Below, one piece after another: positions 39,483 to 48,933 of a stretch of DNA of 64,000 nt. Under the pieces are notes generated by a model. The model saw only the letters and a list, made by a program, of their open reading frames with translations, made no database searches and had not been told where the DNA came from. Position 1 is the stretch's first letter; each line of letters opens with the position of its first letter. Source of the DNA: Arcanobacterium sp. (lineage in GTDB: Bacteria; Actinomycetota; Actinomycetes; Actinomycetales; Actinomycetaceae); the NCBI GenBank assembly GCA_022778805.1, contig JALFSN010000001.1:124001-188000 (forward strand), in the 5' to 3' direction. The translations under genes and the position numbers were made by a program.

Positions 39483-40547
39483 TCACTCATGGAGATCATT
39501 TTTTCGCCGCTGAGAACCGATGAGCGAAGCTACGACGGTGAGCACAATCGCTACGATAATGAAGCTCACAGAGAAAATAATCGTGGGCTCTGGAATCATG
39601 TGCAACAGACCGTAACCATGAAAAGCGTGGAGCAACAGTTTCACCCCAATAAAGCCGAGAATTGCCGCCAGGCCAAAGTTGAGATAGACGAGGCGCTCCA
39701 AAAGCCCGTCCACCAGGAAGAAGAGCTGACGCAGTCCCAACAGTGCAAAAGCATTAGATCCAAAGACCAAGAACGGTTCGTGCGTGAGCCCAAAAATCGC
39801 TGGGATAGAGTCTAAGGCAAACATGAGATCAATGGTGCCAATAGAGACGATACATACTGCAAGCGGGGTGAGCCACAGTTTGCGTTCACGCTTGAGCACC
39901 AGTTTATCGCCCACAAACTCCGGCGTCACTGGAAAAACTTTATTGACAAGACGGGTGACGGCGTTCGGGCGATATTCTTCTTCTGCTTCTGCTTCGCCGC
40001 CGTCCGTGCGCACTTCAGCAACGGCGTCAAGCACCTGTTTCACGGCTGTATACAGCATCCACAAACCGAAGATGAAAAACACCCACACAAAGCGTTGCAC
40101 GAGTGCAGCGCCCACCATAATGAAGATAAAGCGCAACACCAGGGCAATAATGATGCCATACATCAACACTTTCTGCTGATAGATTCGCGGAATCTTGAAA
40201 GCGGCAATAATCATGATAAACACGAAGATGTTGTCGAGCGAGAGCGAATACTCCGTGATATACCCAGCGAGAAATTCAGTGGCGAAAGTCGCTCCGTGGC
40301 GAATGAATGTGAGCACGGCAAAAATGAGTGCGAGACTCATATATATTGCCGTCCACATCGTCGCCTCGCGGATAGTCGGCTCGTGTGCTTTGCGCACATG
40401 CCCGAAGAGGTCAAAGAGAATAAGACCGACCACCACGACGGCGAGCACCACCCACTCCCATGGGTAGACGTGCATATTGCCACTGTTTGCTGGAGCACCA
40501 GCTGCCATTGATGCCTGGACTGATGCTACTATGCCGCTCTTTGACAT
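39483..40547 (-). CDS. TerC-family membrane protein (Mn2+ exporter type)
   Basis: A 354-residue TerC-family protein with about nine membrane helices. It shows the conserved acidic motifs in YSLSLDNIFVFIM and IDLMFALDSIPAIFG, which are thought to bind metal. TerC relatives such as Alx and MeeF/MeeY export manganese. The preceding Mn2+-type riboswitch supports that role over tellurite resistance. A cytoplasmic Glu-rich loop (GGEAEAEEEY) lies mid-protein. The ATG at 40547 has a strong AGGAGG site. Confidence 0.9.
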   Translation of the reverse strand: MSKSGIVASVQASMAAGAPANSGNMHVYPWEWVVLAVVVVGLILFDLFGHVRKAHEPTIREATMWTAIYMSLALIFAVLTFIRHGATFATEFLAGYITEYSLSLDNIFVFIMIIAAFKIPRIYQQKVLMYGIIIALVLRFIFIMVGAALVQRFVWVFFIFGLWMLYTAVKQVLDAVAEVRTDGGEAEAEEEYRPNAVTRLVNKVFPVTPEFVGDKLVLKRERKLWLTPLAVCIVSIGTIDLMFALDSIPAIFGLTHEPFLVFGSNAFALLGLRQLFFLVDGLLERLVYLNFGLAAILGFIGVKLLLHAFHGYGLLHMIPEPTIIFSVSFIIVAIVLTVVASLIGSQRRKNDLHE

Positions 40548-40579
40548 AAAACCTCCTGCGCCAAGATTGTGCTTGATCA

Positions 40580-40688
40580 CCGAAGGTCTCTCTCCGCCTG
40601 CAGGGCAGGCCTCGATCCGAGTATGCGGACTTCGCTCGCATCACTGTGGTGACGAACCGATATTGGGTGGAAATACTCCCCTTCGCCC
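40580..40688 (-). ncRNA. yybP-ykoY (manganese) riboswitch upstream of terC
   Basis: On the minus strand the leader of the TerC gene starts with GAAGGGGAGTA (40684-40674), continues with the conserved TCGTCA (about 40655), and closes with GAGACCTTC (about 40590-40582). GAAGG pairs with CCTTC as stem P1. These elements and their order match the yybP-ykoY aptamer, a Mn2+ sensor that commonly controls TerC/YkoY exporters. It ends about 32 bases before the start codon, so translational control is likely. The other ~225 bases up to uvrB hold only promoter-like sequence. Confidence 0.85.
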
Positions 40689-40913
40689 GCTCATTTTAGT
40701 TGATGCCCGCTCGCCAAACGAACCTACCTCACTGTGCTCTGCGCCATGTTGAGCGCTGCTACTACACAACGTCCATACGCAGCAGACGGATGGTGTAAAG
40801 AGTACTACGCCGCGCACTATCCACGTGGAGAAGAGCACACGAGAACTCCACTACGCTCACTGCCGCAGCATAGCGCGAGCTACAATCGCGTAATCGCACT
40901 GCGTGAGCCACCA

Positions 40914-43025
40914 TCACTGAGAGTCGTGAATGGCTCGAAGCTCTCGCTTGACGTCTTTAATCTCATCGCGCAGCCGCGCTGCAAGCTCGAATTGCAATTG
41001 CTCGGCTGCCGTGTGCATCTGAGCCGTCAAATCGGCGAGTAGCTCATCGATAGCCTGACCGTCATACGCCTGATGCGATACGTGCTGATCGTGAGGCGCT
41101 TTCTGAGAGCCACGCTCGGCGCGGCCAGCGCCTGCCCCAGAGTATCCAGCGCCCTGGCGATAGCCTCCCTCCAGCAGCTGGGCAGTGCTGACGTCTTCAC
41201 GCATGAGCATATCGGTGACGTCGGCAATTTTTTTGCGCAGCGGCTGCGGGTCAATGCCGTGCTCAGCGTTGTATGCGATCTGTTTAGCTCTACGTCGATT
41301 CGTCTCGTCAATCGCCTGCCGCATATTCGGCGTAATCGTATCGGCATACATATGCACCTCACCAGAGACATTGCGGGCAGCGCGGCCAATGGTCTGGATA
41401 AGGCTCGTCGTACTGCGCAAAAATCCCTGCTTATCGGCGTCAAGAATGGCCACGAGGCTCACCTCGGGCAGATCCAAGCCCTCACGCAAGAGGTTAATCC
41501 CCACAAGCACATCAAATTTCCCTTGGCGCAATTCGCGCAGTAGTTCCACTCGCCGCAAGGTATCGACGTCACTGTGCAAATATTCCACTCGCACGCCACG
41601 CTCAGCCATATACTCAGTGAGATCTTCTGCCATTTTCTTCGTGAGCGTCGTGACGAGTACCCGTTCGTTGCGCTCCGCACGCTCGCGTACTTGCTCAAGC
41701 AGATCATCAATCTGTCCCTCAGTGGGTTTCACGATCACTTTGGGATCAATCAGGCCAGTGGGGCGAATGATTTGTTCCACCACCCCGTCGGCTTTGCTCA
41801 GCTCATAAGGACCAGGTGTGGCAGACAGATAGACAGTTTGACCAATGCGCTCCAGAAATTCATCCCACTTGAGCGGACGGTTGTCCAATGCGCTCGGCAG
41901 CCGGAATCCATACTCCACCAGCGTGCGCTTGCGGCTCATATCTCCCTCATACATCGCACCAATCTGCGGTACGGTGACGTGCGATTCGTCGATCACCAGC
42001 AGAAAGTCATCGGGAAAATAGTCAAGTAAGGTATTCGGCGGTGTGCCCTGAGCGCGTCCGTCAATATGGCGAGAGTAGTTTTCAATGCCGGCACACGAGC
42101 CCACATTGCGCAACATTTCTAGATCGTACGTCGTACGCATTTCCAAACGTTGCGCCTCAAGTAGCTTGCCTCGGTCTCGGAAATACTGCAGCTGATCGTG
42201 CAGCTCTGCTTCAATACCAGCCATTGCTCGTGCCATACGCTCTGGCCCTGCCACGTAATGGCTAGCTGGAAAGACGTGCGCATGATCCGTTTCTCTGATG
42301 ACGTCGCCAGTGAGCGGGTGGAGATAGCTCAAGGCGTCGATTTCGTCACCAAAGAATTCAATCCGAATCGCTAACTCTTCATACACCGGAATAATGTCTA
42401 CGGTATCTCCGCGCACTCGGAATGTGCCGCGTGTGAAAGCCATATCATTGCGAGTGTATTGCATGGCGACGAAGCGCTTCAGCAGTTCGCCGCGCTCAAT
42501 GGCCTGCCCCACTTCCAGACGCACCATACGATCGACGTATTCTTGTGGAGTGCCCAAGCCGTAGATACAACTCACGCTGGCTACCACCACTGTGTCGCGG
42601 CGAGTGAGCAACGAATTTGTAGCAGAGTGACGCAGCCGTTCCACTTCGTCGTTGATGGAGCTGTCTTTTTCAATGTATGTGTCGGTCTGTGGCACGTACG
42701 CTTCCGGCTGATAATAGTCGTAGTAGCTCACGAAGTATTCCACTGCATTGTGTGGGAGCAGCTCGCGAAATTCAGCGGCCATCTGGGCAGCAAGCGTTTT
42801 ATTTGGCTCCAGAATCAGCGTGGGGCGCTGCACCTGCTCAATCAGCCACGCGGTCGTTGCCGATTTACCAGTACCGGTGGCACCGAGCAGGACGATATCC
42901 TTTTCACCGTCAGAGATCCGCTGTGCCAATTCCTCAATAGCGTGGGGTTGATCCCCGCTGGGATGATACTGGGAGATCACTTCAAAAGGGGCTTCAGCGC
43001 GCACTAAATCAGTGACAGGCCGCAT
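40914..43025 (-). CDS. uvrB: UvrABC system protein B
   Basis: The damage-verifying helicase-like component of excision repair. The 703-residue protein has Walker A GATGTGKS, the beta-hairpin region [21 protein letters not shown], helicase motifs including IDESHVT and QTIGRAARN, and a C-terminal UVR motif. A low-complexity Gly/Ala/His stretch of about 40 residues precedes the UVR motif. The ATG start at 43025 fits the family N-terminus ([14 protein letters not shown]). Confidence 0.97.
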   Translation of the reverse strand: MRPVTDLVRAEAPFEVISQYHPSGDQPHAIEELAQRISDGEKDIVLLGATGTGKSATTAWLIEQVQRPTLILEPNKTLAAQMAAEFRELLPHNAVEYFVSYYDYYQPEAYVPQTDTYIEKDSSINDEVERLRHSATNSLLTRRDTVVVASVSCIYGLGTPQEYVDRMVRLEVGQAIERGELLKRFVAMQYTRNDMAFTRGTFRVRGDTVDIIPVYEELAIRIEFFGDEIDALSYLHPLTGDVIRETDHAHVFPASHYVAGPERMARAMAGIEAELHDQLQYFRDRGKLLEAQRLEMRTTYDLEMLRNVGSCAGIENYSRHIDGRAQGTPPNTLLDYFPDDFLLVIDESHVTVPQIGAMYEGDMSRKRTLVEYGFRLPSALDNRPLKWDEFLERIGQTVYLSATPGPYELSKADGVVEQIIRPTGLIDPKVIVKPTEGQIDDLLEQVRERAERNERVLVTTLTKKMAEDLTEYMAERGVRVEYLHSDVDTLRRVELLRELRQGKFDVLVGINLLREGLDLPEVSLVAILDADKQGFLRSTTSLIQTIGRAARNVSGEVHMYADTITPNMRQAIDETNRRRAKQIAYNAEHGIDPQPLRKKIADVTDMLMREDVSTAQLLEGGYRQGAGYSGAGAGRAERGSQKAPHDQHVSHQAYDGQAIDELLADLTAQMHTAAEQLQFELAARLRDEIKDVKRELRAIHDSQ

Positions 43026-43241
43026 CTGCTAGTACCTCGCAATCGTGTTTCACTTTGTCGTGCAGCAGCGTGTACTGCAGCGCGGATACTGCTCAATTAT
43101 CCAAACGCTCATCCAACTATAGCTGCTCACGCACGCATGCCACAGTGGGAAAAGGCATCACCACACCCTACCCTTGCGCAGGATTCTCCCTCAAGCTCGC
43201 GTCTCTATCAGTATTATGCCTACCAGCTACCCTCAATCCAG

Positions 43242-43859
43242 CTACTCCCAATCGCCGATGCGCTCATCCCACAGCTTGTTTACACGGCGTTTCAGATCGG
43301 AGAGGGAACCGTCGTTACGAATCACCACATCAGCCATTTTTCTCCGCTCGTCGTCACTCGGCTGATTGGCAATGCGCGCCCGTGCTTCTTCCACCGTCAT
43401 GCCACGCGTAGAAGCGAGCCGATCAATACGCATCTCCTCCGGCGCCTCCACCACAAGCACGAGATCACAGTGATCTCGCAGCGCGGCACTAGCTGAATCA
43501 GGATCAATCAAAGGTAAGTCGTGCACTAGCACCCCCGCGGGATTGCTGTTCATCAACTCTGTGGCACGCTTCGCTGCCAGCGCCCACACTCGCGGATGTG
43601 TAATCTCATTGAGCACAGCCAGTTCTTTCGGATCGCTAAAGACTTCATCTGCCAGCGCCAGCCTATTGAGCGTGCCATCGGCATTGAGCACCGCTGCACC
43701 CCAGTGTTGCTCAATTTCCTCCAGCGCCGGCTCCCCTAATTGCACTACCTCACGCGCCAGTTCATCGTAGTCAATCACTGATGCTCCACGATGAGCCAAT
43801 ATCTGAGCCACCGCGCTTTTGCCAGAGCCAATTCCTCCGGTGAGTACGATCTGATACAT
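43242..43859 (-). CDS. coaE: Dephospho-CoA kinase
   Basis: Catalyses the last step of coenzyme A synthesis. The 205-residue protein has the P-loop GGIGSGKS (about residues 7-14), ASVIDYDELAREVV and the conserved LVLVVEAPEEMRIDRL. The ATG at 43859 has a GGAGGTGCAGG site; upstream codons are not conserved. The order rpsA-coaE-uvrB matches mycobacteria. Confidence 0.95.
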   Translation of the reverse strand: MYQIVLTGGIGSGKSAVAQILAHRGASVIDYDELAREVVQLGEPALEEIEQHWGAAVLNADGTLNRLALADEVFSDPKELAVLNEITHPRVWALAAKRATELMNSNPAGVLVHDLPLIDPDSASAALRDHCDLVLVVEAPEEMRIDRLASTRGMTVEEARARIANQPSDDERRKMADVVIRNDGSLSDLKRRVNKLWDERIGDWE

Positions 43860-44225
43860 CCTGCACCTCCTGCTAACGTCGAACCTGACCAGCACCCTAA
43901 AGTGACAGAATCAGGCATTCTGCGTATCCGATGTACCTAGTCTACCTGCTCAAACGCAAAATTGTGTGACAAGAGACACAACTTCTGGGCTGTCCTGCTG
44001 TTCGCCGCTCAGCCTTTCTCTTGTACAACATCGTATGATTGCCGGTCCATACAGCTCAGTGCAAGAATTCTCTCTGGCATACCTGCTGAGCATACTTGTG
44101 CCCGATGAAAGAGACTCAAACAGTCAGCTTTCATCGGGCACAAACATATTCACTATTCATGCGTACTCATTCGCCGCGACATACTGCCTAACTCTTATAG
44201 CGAGCTGACACACAGCGTATGAGCA
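43860..44225. other. Gene-free region between coaE and rpsA
   Basis: 366 bases without a credible gene. It contains the long perfect hairpin at 44096-44143 and the coaE promoter region. An 80-codon plus-strand reading frame here crosses the hairpin and has no homology signature, so it is not called. Confidence 0.6.
44096..44143 (-). terminator. 16-bp perfect hairpin downstream of rpsA
   Basis: TTGTGCCCGATGAAAG (44096-44111) pairs perfectly with 44128-44143. The 16-base loop contains a small inner stem (GACT/AGTC). It lies 83 bases after the rpsA stop. No U-tract follows on either strand, so it fits a U-less terminator or RNA-stabilising stem. Confidence 0.7.
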
Positions 44226-45704
44226 TCAGTTATTCGTAAGTTTTTCACGCAAGGCAGCGAGAGCTTCATCGGAAGCGAGCGTACCGGAAGCGGCATTCCC
44301 TGACGAATAGTTATCCGGAATTTCCTCTTCAGAGCTGGAGCTCGCTACGACGGCCTCCGCCTTCGCGGCAGCGGCGTCATCCTCCAGCGCCTTAGCGACC
44401 TGAGCTTTGTGAGCCTGCCAACGAGCTTCGGCAGCGGCGTAATCCGCCTCCCAAGCAGCCTGATTCTCTTCGTAACCCTCTATCCACTCATTCGTCTCAG
44501 GATCGAAGCCTTCAGGATACTTGTAATTGCCGTTCTCGTCATACTCAGCTTTCATGCCATAGAGCGACGGATCGAAGTCTTCAGAATTCGGATCCACACC
44601 CTCATTAGCCTGCTTGAGCGAGAGGGAAATACGACGACGATCGAGATCAATATCAATGACCTTCACGAAGGCGTCATCTCCCACATGCACGACCTGCTCA
44701 GGAGAATCGATGTGGCGCATAGCCAGCTCAGAGATGTGTACCAAGCCCTCAATGCCATCTTCCACACGCACGAATGCGCCGAATGGCACGATCTTCGTGA
44801 CCTTGCCTGGCACTACTTGACCGATGGAATGCTGACGAGCGAACGCCTGCCACGGATCTTCCTGCGTAGCCTTGAGCGAGAGGCTCACGCGCTCACGATC
44901 GAGATCCACGTCGAGCACCTCCACCGTGACGTGCTGACCAACCTCAACCACTTCACTCGGATGGTCAATGTGCTTCCATGAAAGCTCAGAGACGTGCACC
45001 AGACCGTCCACACCGCCGAGGTCTACGAACGCACCAAAGTTCACAATGCTGGAGATGACCCCCTCACGCACCTGTCCCTTCGCCAGCTGACCAAGGAACG
45101 TCGTACGGACTTCGCTCTGAGTCTGCTCCAGCCATGCGCGGCGGCTGAGCACCACGTTGTTGCGATTCTTATCGAGTTCAATAATCTTTGATTCGAGTTC
45201 TTTACCAATGTAGGGCTGCAGATCACGCACGCGGCGCATCTCCACGAGCGAGGCAGGTAGGAAGCCACGCAGGCCGATATCAACGATCAGGCCACCTTTG
45301 ACGACCTCGATGACGGTGCCCGTCACGACGCCGTCTGCTTCCTTCACTTTCTCAATCTCAGCCCATGCACGCTCGTACTGTGCACGCTTCTTGGAGAGCA
45401 TGAGGCGACCGTCTTTATCCTCTTTCTGAGTGACAAGCGCCTCAATATGGTCACCAACTTTAACGACGTCTTCTGGATCAACATCGTGCTTGATGGAGAG
45501 TTCCTTCGAAGGGATAACGCCCTCCGTCTTGTAGCCAATATCGAGAAGCACTTCATCCCGATCGACTTTTACAACAGTGCCTTCCACGATATCGCCATCG
45601 TTGAAGTACTTAATGGTCTTATCGACAGCGGCAAGAATATCTTCTTCACTGCCGATGTCGTTCACTGCGACCTCCGGATAGGAGGAGGATTTTATTTCGG
45701 ACAT
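44226..45704 (-). CDS. rpsA: 30S ribosomal protein S1
   Basis: A 492-residue protein with four S1 RNA-binding domains (beginning about residues 35, 120, 205 and 290; for example GDIVEGTVVKVDRDEVLLDIGYKTEGVIPSKEL). The tail is acidic and Ala/Glu-rich. Four domains and this length are typical of actinobacterial RpsA. It helps load mRNAs on the ribosome. The ATG at 45704 has GGAG only at a long distance. A long hairpin follows it. Confidence 0.96.
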   Translation of the reverse strand: MSEIKSSSYPEVAVNDIGSEEDILAAVDKTIKYFNDGDIVEGTVVKVDRDEVLLDIGYKTEGVIPSKELSIKHDVDPEDVVKVGDHIEALVTQKEDKDGRLMLSKKRAQYERAWAEIEKVKEADGVVTGTVIEVVKGGLIVDIGLRGFLPASLVEMRRVRDLQPYIGKELESKIIELDKNRNNVVLSRRAWLEQTQSEVRTTFLGQLAKGQVREGVISSIVNFGAFVDLGGVDGLVHVSELSWKHIDHPSEVVEVGQHVTVEVLDVDLDRERVSLSLKATQEDPWQAFARQHSIGQVVPGKVTKIVPFGAFVRVEDGIEGLVHISELAMRHIDSPEQVVHVGDDAFVKVIDIDLDRRRISLSLKQANEGVDPNSEDFDPSLYGMKAEYDENGNYKYPEGFDPETNEWIEGYEENQAAWEADYAAAEARWQAHKAQVAKALEDDAAAAKAEAVVASSSSEEEIPDNYSSGNAASGTLASDEALAALREKLTNN

Positions 45705-45864
45705 AGAGTTGGTGACTCCGTTACGGATATAACTAGTTCTGACATGGACATTGTCTGCAGTGAGCGCACCATGCCTGCGAGCATAGAGCTATCCCTGCAC
45801 ACAAATGCTCAGTCTACGGCGTCATAGAGCGCAAAAGCAAACGTGTCACCTCTGCGACTCCGCC

Positions 45865-48687
45865 TCAGTGAGCAGCGTCGCGCCAGGAACGTCCAATGCC
45901 GATTCCCACTGTGAGGGGCACCGACAGCTCTGGCCAGGCTCCTCCCATTTCGCGTTCGACGATCTGCCGCACCTGCTCCACTTCACTGGCGAGAACTTCA
46001 AGCACCAATTCATCGTGTACTTGTAGCAGCACTCGTGATCGCACACCCGCCTGAGCGAGAGCGTGCTCCACGTGCACCATGGCAATTTTGATGATGTCTG
46101 CTGCAGATCCCTGAATCGGAGCATTGAGCGCCATACGTTCAGCAGCTTCACGCACCTGCCGGTTCGTGCTGGTGAGCTCTGGAAGGTATCGCCGCCGGCC
46201 GAGAATCGTCTGCGTATATCCATCACGCCGCGCCTGCGCCACTAAACCGTCAAGATATTTTTTCACAGTGCCGAAACGTGAAAAGTAGCCATCCATGAGC
46301 GCTTGCGCCTCCGGCACTGAAATGTGCAACTGACTGGAGAGGCCATAGGCTGATAGCCCGTAGACGAGGCCATAACTCATCGCTTTAATGCGGGAACGCT
46401 GCGCTGGCGAGACATCCTCCTCTGGCACGGAAAACACTTTCGCAGCCACATACCGATGCAGATCCGCACCTGCACGAAACGCGTCAATCAGCTCAGTATC
46501 CGCTGAAAGGTGAGCCATCAGCCGCATTTCAATCTGCGAATAGTCTGCCGTCATCAGATAATCGAATCCTTCGCCTGGCACGAATACTCCGCGAATCTGC
46601 AGCCCCTCTTCCGTGCGGGCATGAATGTTTTGCAAATTGGGATCAGTGGAGCTCAAGCGCCCCGTAGCCGCCACTGCCTGCTGATAAGTGGTGTGAATTC
46701 GTCCATCAGCATGGATAGTTTTTTCCAACCCCTCCACCGATTGCAACAGCTTAATAGCGTCACGGTGTTCGAGCAGTGCGCTGAGAAACTGCTGCCCAAT
46801 CTGTGCCTGAGTATCCTCACGCGGCGCGATAGCAATCAAGAGTTGCGAGAGCGCATCAGCGTTGGTGGTATATCCAGACTTAATTTTCTTCGTCGGCGGC
46901 AAACCCAGGTCTTCAAAGAGCACTTTCTGCAACTGCTTGGGGCTGGCCAGATTCACAGAATTATCACCGATAGCTTCGTGTGCAAGCCGCGCCGCCATAT
47001 TCACCCGTGCCTCAAAATCTGCGCGCAGCTGATCGAGCTGGTTTCGATCGATGGCAATTCCGCGATTTTCCATCTCGAACAGCACCTGAGTGACCATCAG
47101 CTCCAATGCGATGAGTTGGTCTGAATGCGGCTGGGTGCTCAGTTGCTGCGCCAAGGCATCGTGTAAATCGAGCACCGCTAAGGCATAGCGAGCCAGATAT
47201 TCTCCTGGAAATTCTGGGCTGGATCCGGCGTCATCTCCACCATGTATATCCAGCGCTAAGATGCCTTGCGCATCGCCGCCGCCTGCAGCTTCACTCTGCC
47301 TCTCGGAGCTATCAAGGCTCTCAATGTCTATCCCCACGTAGCGCCGCACCAAATCAGCTACGTCATACTCGCGCTGATCTGGATGGAGCAGATAGGCCTC
47401 AAGCTCGGTATCAGCAATTACGCCGGCCATTGTCGCTCCAATGCCCACTGTGGCGTGATAGAGCGCTTTTACTCCGTGACCGATTTTGTGCATATGCTCA
47501 TCAGCGAGCCAGCTGGAAAAATCCTCTCGGGTGTGCTCGCGGTCTTCGCAGTCAGCTAGGTAAACGCCGCCATCGTCAGCTGCAATAGCGAAAGCTTGCA
47601 CGCTGCCGCGCCCAGGGCGCGTGTCTCCCTCAATCGCCACAGCATAGGGGCCAGGGTGAGCTGCACTGAATGCCAAGAGCCCGCCGTCATCTTCTCGCGC
47701 ACGCACGACCTGCATTACCCGCGCAGCAGACTCTTCTTCTGCTACTTCCCCATCTCGTGCCGCCAGCTCCGAGCCAGCTCGCACTGGCAGCTCGGCGAGC
47801 ACCCGCGAGCGTAGGGCTTGAAAATCAAGGGTGTCGAACAGCGCATGCATCGCCGTCACATCTACCCCCATAGGCACGAATGCATCCATATCATCACCAA
47901 TGGGTAAGTCTCGCACCAGCTGATTGAGTTGTCTATTGAGCCGCACTTGCTCCATATGATCGCGCAGCGACTGTCCAGCTTTACTGGTCAAATCGTCGGC
48001 GTGAGCCAGCAGCTCCGGCAACGTGCCATACTGGGTGATCCACTTGGCTGCGGTTTTGGGTCCCACTCCAGGCACGCCCGGGATGTTATCCGCTTTTTCA
48101 CCCACGAGAGCTGCCACGTCTTCATATCTATCGGGGTAGACACCGGTGCGTTCATACACTTTCTCTGGGGTCATCTCAATCATCTGCGATCGCGGCATCG
48201 GATAGAGCACAGTGACGGCGTTATTAACCAGTTGATAGGAATCTTTGTCTCCAGAAGCTAGATAGACGCGCATACCCGTGGCGGCGGCTTTCGTTGATAG
48301 GGTGGCCACAATATCGTCCGCCTCAAAATCGTCATAGGTGAGCCAGGCAATGCCCAGGACGTTCAGCACCTCTTGGATGATTCCGATTTGCCCCTTAAAT
48401 TCTTCGGGCGTGGCCGCTCGTCCGCCTTTGTACTCGCCATACATGCGGGTGCGAAACGTACCCCCTGGTAAATCGAAAGCTACTGCGATATGCGTGGGCG
48501 CATAGTCTTTCACCATCCGGAGCAGTGTGTTCGTGAAACCGTGGACGGCATTTGTATATTGCCCCTGAGGCGTGCGGAAAGAATCAGCGCTCAGAGCGAA
48601 AAATGCGCGAAAGGCCATCGAGTGCCCATCGACGAGCAGCAGCCGTTGCCCGCTCGTCTGCCCGCTACGATCATTGCTTGTACTCAC
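45865..48687 (-). CDS. polA: DNA polymerase I
   Basis: A 940-residue family A polymerase with three parts: an N-terminal 5'-nuclease (LLLVDGHSMAFRAFFAL; FDLPGGTFRTRMYGEYKGGR), a middle exonuclease-like domain and the C-terminal polymerase. The polymerase motifs are A (MTADYSQIEMRLMAHLS), B (RIKAMSYGLVYGLSAYGL) and C (QVHDELVLEV). The middle domain lacks the expected DxE at motif I (AVAIEGD instead), so proofreading is probably absent, as in other actinobacteria. The start is a GTG. Direct repeats lie 49-79 bases upstream. Confidence 0.96.
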   Translation of the reverse strand: MSTSNDRSGQTSGQRLLLVDGHSMAFRAFFALSADSFRTPQGQYTNAVHGFTNTLLRMVKDYAPTHIAVAFDLPGGTFRTRMYGEYKGGRAATPEEFKGQIGIIQEVLNVLGIAWLTYDDFEADDIVATLSTKAAATGMRVYLASGDKDSYQLVNNAVTVLYPMPRSQMIEMTPEKVYERTGVYPDRYEDVAALVGEKADNIPGVPGVGPKTAAKWITQYGTLPELLAHADDLTSKAGQSLRDHMEQVRLNRQLNQLVRDLPIGDDMDAFVPMGVDVTAMHALFDTLDFQALRSRVLAELPVRAGSELAARDGEVAEEESAARVMQVVRAREDDGGLLAFSAAHPGPYAVAIEGDTRPGRGSVQAFAIAADDGGVYLADCEDREHTREDFSSWLADEHMHKIGHGVKALYHATVGIGATMAGVIADTELEAYLLHPDQREYDVADLVRRYVGIDIESLDSSERQSEAAGGGDAQGILALDIHGGDDAGSSPEFPGEYLARYALAVLDLHDALAQQLSTQPHSDQLIALELMVTQVLFEMENRGIAIDRNQLDQLRADFEARVNMAARLAHEAIGDNSVNLASPKQLQKVLFEDLGLPPTKKIKSGYTTNADALSQLLIAIAPREDTQAQIGQQFLSALLEHRDAIKLLQSVEGLEKTIHADGRIHTTYQQAVAATGRLSSTDPNLQNIHARTEEGLQIRGVFVPGEGFDYLMTADYSQIEMRLMAHLSADTELIDAFRAGADLHRYVAAKVFSVPEEDVSPAQRSRIKAMSYGLVYGLSAYGLSSQLHISVPEAQALMDGYFSRFGTVKKYLDGLVAQARRDGYTQTILGRRRYLPELTSTNRQVREAAERMALNAPIQGSAADIIKIAMVHVEHALAQAGVRSRVLLQVHDELVLEVLASEVEQVRQIVEREMGGAWPELSVPLTVGIGIGRSWRDAAH

Positions 48688-48735
48688 GGCTCTAGCCTAG
48701 CAAAGAGCCTCAGCTGGAGCTGAGCTCGGGGTCTA

Positions 48736-48766
48736 TTTCGGAGTGCAGCAACACTTTCGGAGTGCA
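48736..48766. repeat. 12-bp direct repeat upstream of polA
   Basis: TTTCGGAGTGCA occurs at 48736-48747 and 48755-48766, a 19-base period, both followed by (A/G)CA-like sequence. It lies in the polA 5' region, where a promoter is expected. A GTGAC-GTCAC palindrome is at 48822-48834. Function unknown. Confidence 0.5.
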
Positions 48767-48933
48767 ACAGCATATGCGACACATGGCTGAAAAAATTCGA
48801 GCACCGATGCTGCACCAGCAGGTGACGAGGTCACACTAAGTGACAGGATAACGCCACGCGGAATAACATGTACCTTCACGAGGTACTCAACTATCACAAA
48901 TCAAAGGAATTGGAACAGCTCAGTACGACCCAC

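Noticed and set aside
39363-39815. 150-codon plus-strand frame upstream of pstS and antisense to terC
   Set aside because: Most of it is the complement of terC; composition and lack of ribosome site suggest a shadow.
43966-44208. 80-codon plus-strand reading frame in the coaE-rpsA gap
   Set aside because: It crosses the perfect rpsA hairpin, has no ribosome site and no recognisable protein features.
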